This document shows, piece by piece, positions 6,660 through 6,848 of a stretch of 6,848 bases of DNA. Under the pieces are notes generated by a model that was not told where the DNA came from, ran no database searches, and was given only the letters and a program-made list of their open reading frames with translations. A program made the translations under genes and the position numbers. Each line of letters starts with the position of its first letter. Position 1 is the first letter of the stretch. This DNA comes from an uncultured Saprospiraceae bacterium (GTDB lineage Bacteria > Bacteroidota > Bacteroidia > Chitinophagales > Saprospiraceae), in the NCBI GenBank assembly GCA_934699305.1, contig CAKUWM010000150.1, positions 1-6,848 on the forward strand, in the 5' to 3' direction.

Positions 6660-6769
6660 GGTATTTATGAAAGGCGGGCTGAAAGTTATAAATTGAACTT
6701 GCGTACTTCTATCAACTTTTGTATTTTAGCCGAACTAAAGTGCTACTATTCCCGCCCTTCATAAATACC
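6660..6769. repeat. 110-bp element with 19-bp inverted ends (MITE- or REP-like)
   Basis: GGTATTTATGAAAGGCGGG (6660-6678) and CCCGCCCTTCATAAATACC (6751-6769) are reverse complements at 18 of 19 positions, around 72 AT-rich bases with no reading frame of note. The ends are too long and well matched to be chance. It could be a small non-autonomous transposable element, a dispersed palindromic repeat, or a structured leader RNA. No clear target duplication surrounds it. It starts 7 bases outside the IS. Confidence 0.6.
6699..6729 (+). promoter_or_regulatory. Possible Bacteroidota housekeeping promoter
   Basis: TTG at 6699-6701 and TATTTTAG at 6722-6729 are 20 bases apart. This resembles the Bacteroidota -33 TTG and -7 TAnnTTTG pattern, with five of six specified bases in the -7 box. 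It lies inside the 110-bp inverted-repeat element and points right, towards the window edge. In AT-rich DNA such matches can arise by chance. Confidence 0.35.
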
Positions 6770-6829
6770 AGAACCGTTGAACAAACCCTATGTATATTTA
6801 CATGATAATCAGGTATATATAATATAATA

Positions 6830-6845
6830 TGGCATTGTTTTTGCA
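6830..6845 (+). promoter_or_regulatory. Sigma-54 (-24/-12) promoter
   Basis: TGGCATTGTTTTTGCA matches the sigma-54 consensus TGGCACGNNNNTTGCW at 10 of 12 specified positions. It keeps the diagnostic GG (6831-6832) and GC (6843-6844) exactly 10 bases apart. It is preceded by a TA-rich tract (6814-6830). The promoter points right, so it should drive a gene beyond the window with the help of an enhancer-binding activator whose site I cannot identify. Confidence 0.6.
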
Positions 6846-6848
6846 TGA

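Overview
The window looks like a chromosomal accessory stretch from a member of the Bacteroidota. The evidence is two proteins ending in type IX secretion (T9SS) type A sorting domains, each with an FPNP motif and a GIYF(V/I) strand near the C-terminus. There are also two Cys-anchored lipoprotein signal peptides, AT-rich DNA, A-rich leaders in place of strong Shine-Dalgarno sites, and a promoter-like site close to the Bacteroidota TTG/TAnnTTTG pattern. I cannot name a genus. The sequence shows no RNA gene, CRISPR array or phage gene.

Layout. Bases 1-104 are AT-rich leader with no promoter I can defend. Bases 105-1486 hold one lipoprotein gene of unknown function that now reads as two overlapping frames (105-329 and 326-1486); a single lost base near 311-319 would explain the break. 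A perfect 10-bp hairpin (1571-1593) separates it from 1618-3057, an intact secreted protein with a possible beta-propeller body and a T9SS tail. Bases 3092-4365 hold a matrixin-like zinc metalloprotease (HExxHxxGxxH plus Met-turn) with its own T9SS tail. Its 5' part is in a different frame and no signal peptide can be found, so it is probably damaged. A small lipoprotein gene (4362-4856) overlaps its stop codon by 4 bases.

Bases 4926-6652 are a complete IS1182-family insertion sequence on the minus strand: an intact transposase (4991-6565) between 11-bp inverted ends. Just outside its right end lies a 110-bp element (6660-6769) with near-perfect 19-bp inverted ends. The window closes with a good sigma-54 (-24/-12) promoter match at 6830-6845 that probably drives a gene beyond the edge.

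Taken together, bases 1-4856 encode cell-envelope or secreted products: two lipoproteins and two T9SS cargo proteins, one of them a protease. All are on the plus strand and they form one or more transcription units. Two broken 5' regions, an IS and a second repeat element suggest an island under rearrangement or decay, unless the two frame breaks are assembly errors or recoding sites. I saw no convincing new multi-gene system. The most unusual points are the two similar frame breaks, the protease-lipoprotein overlap and the 110-bp inverted-repeat element.
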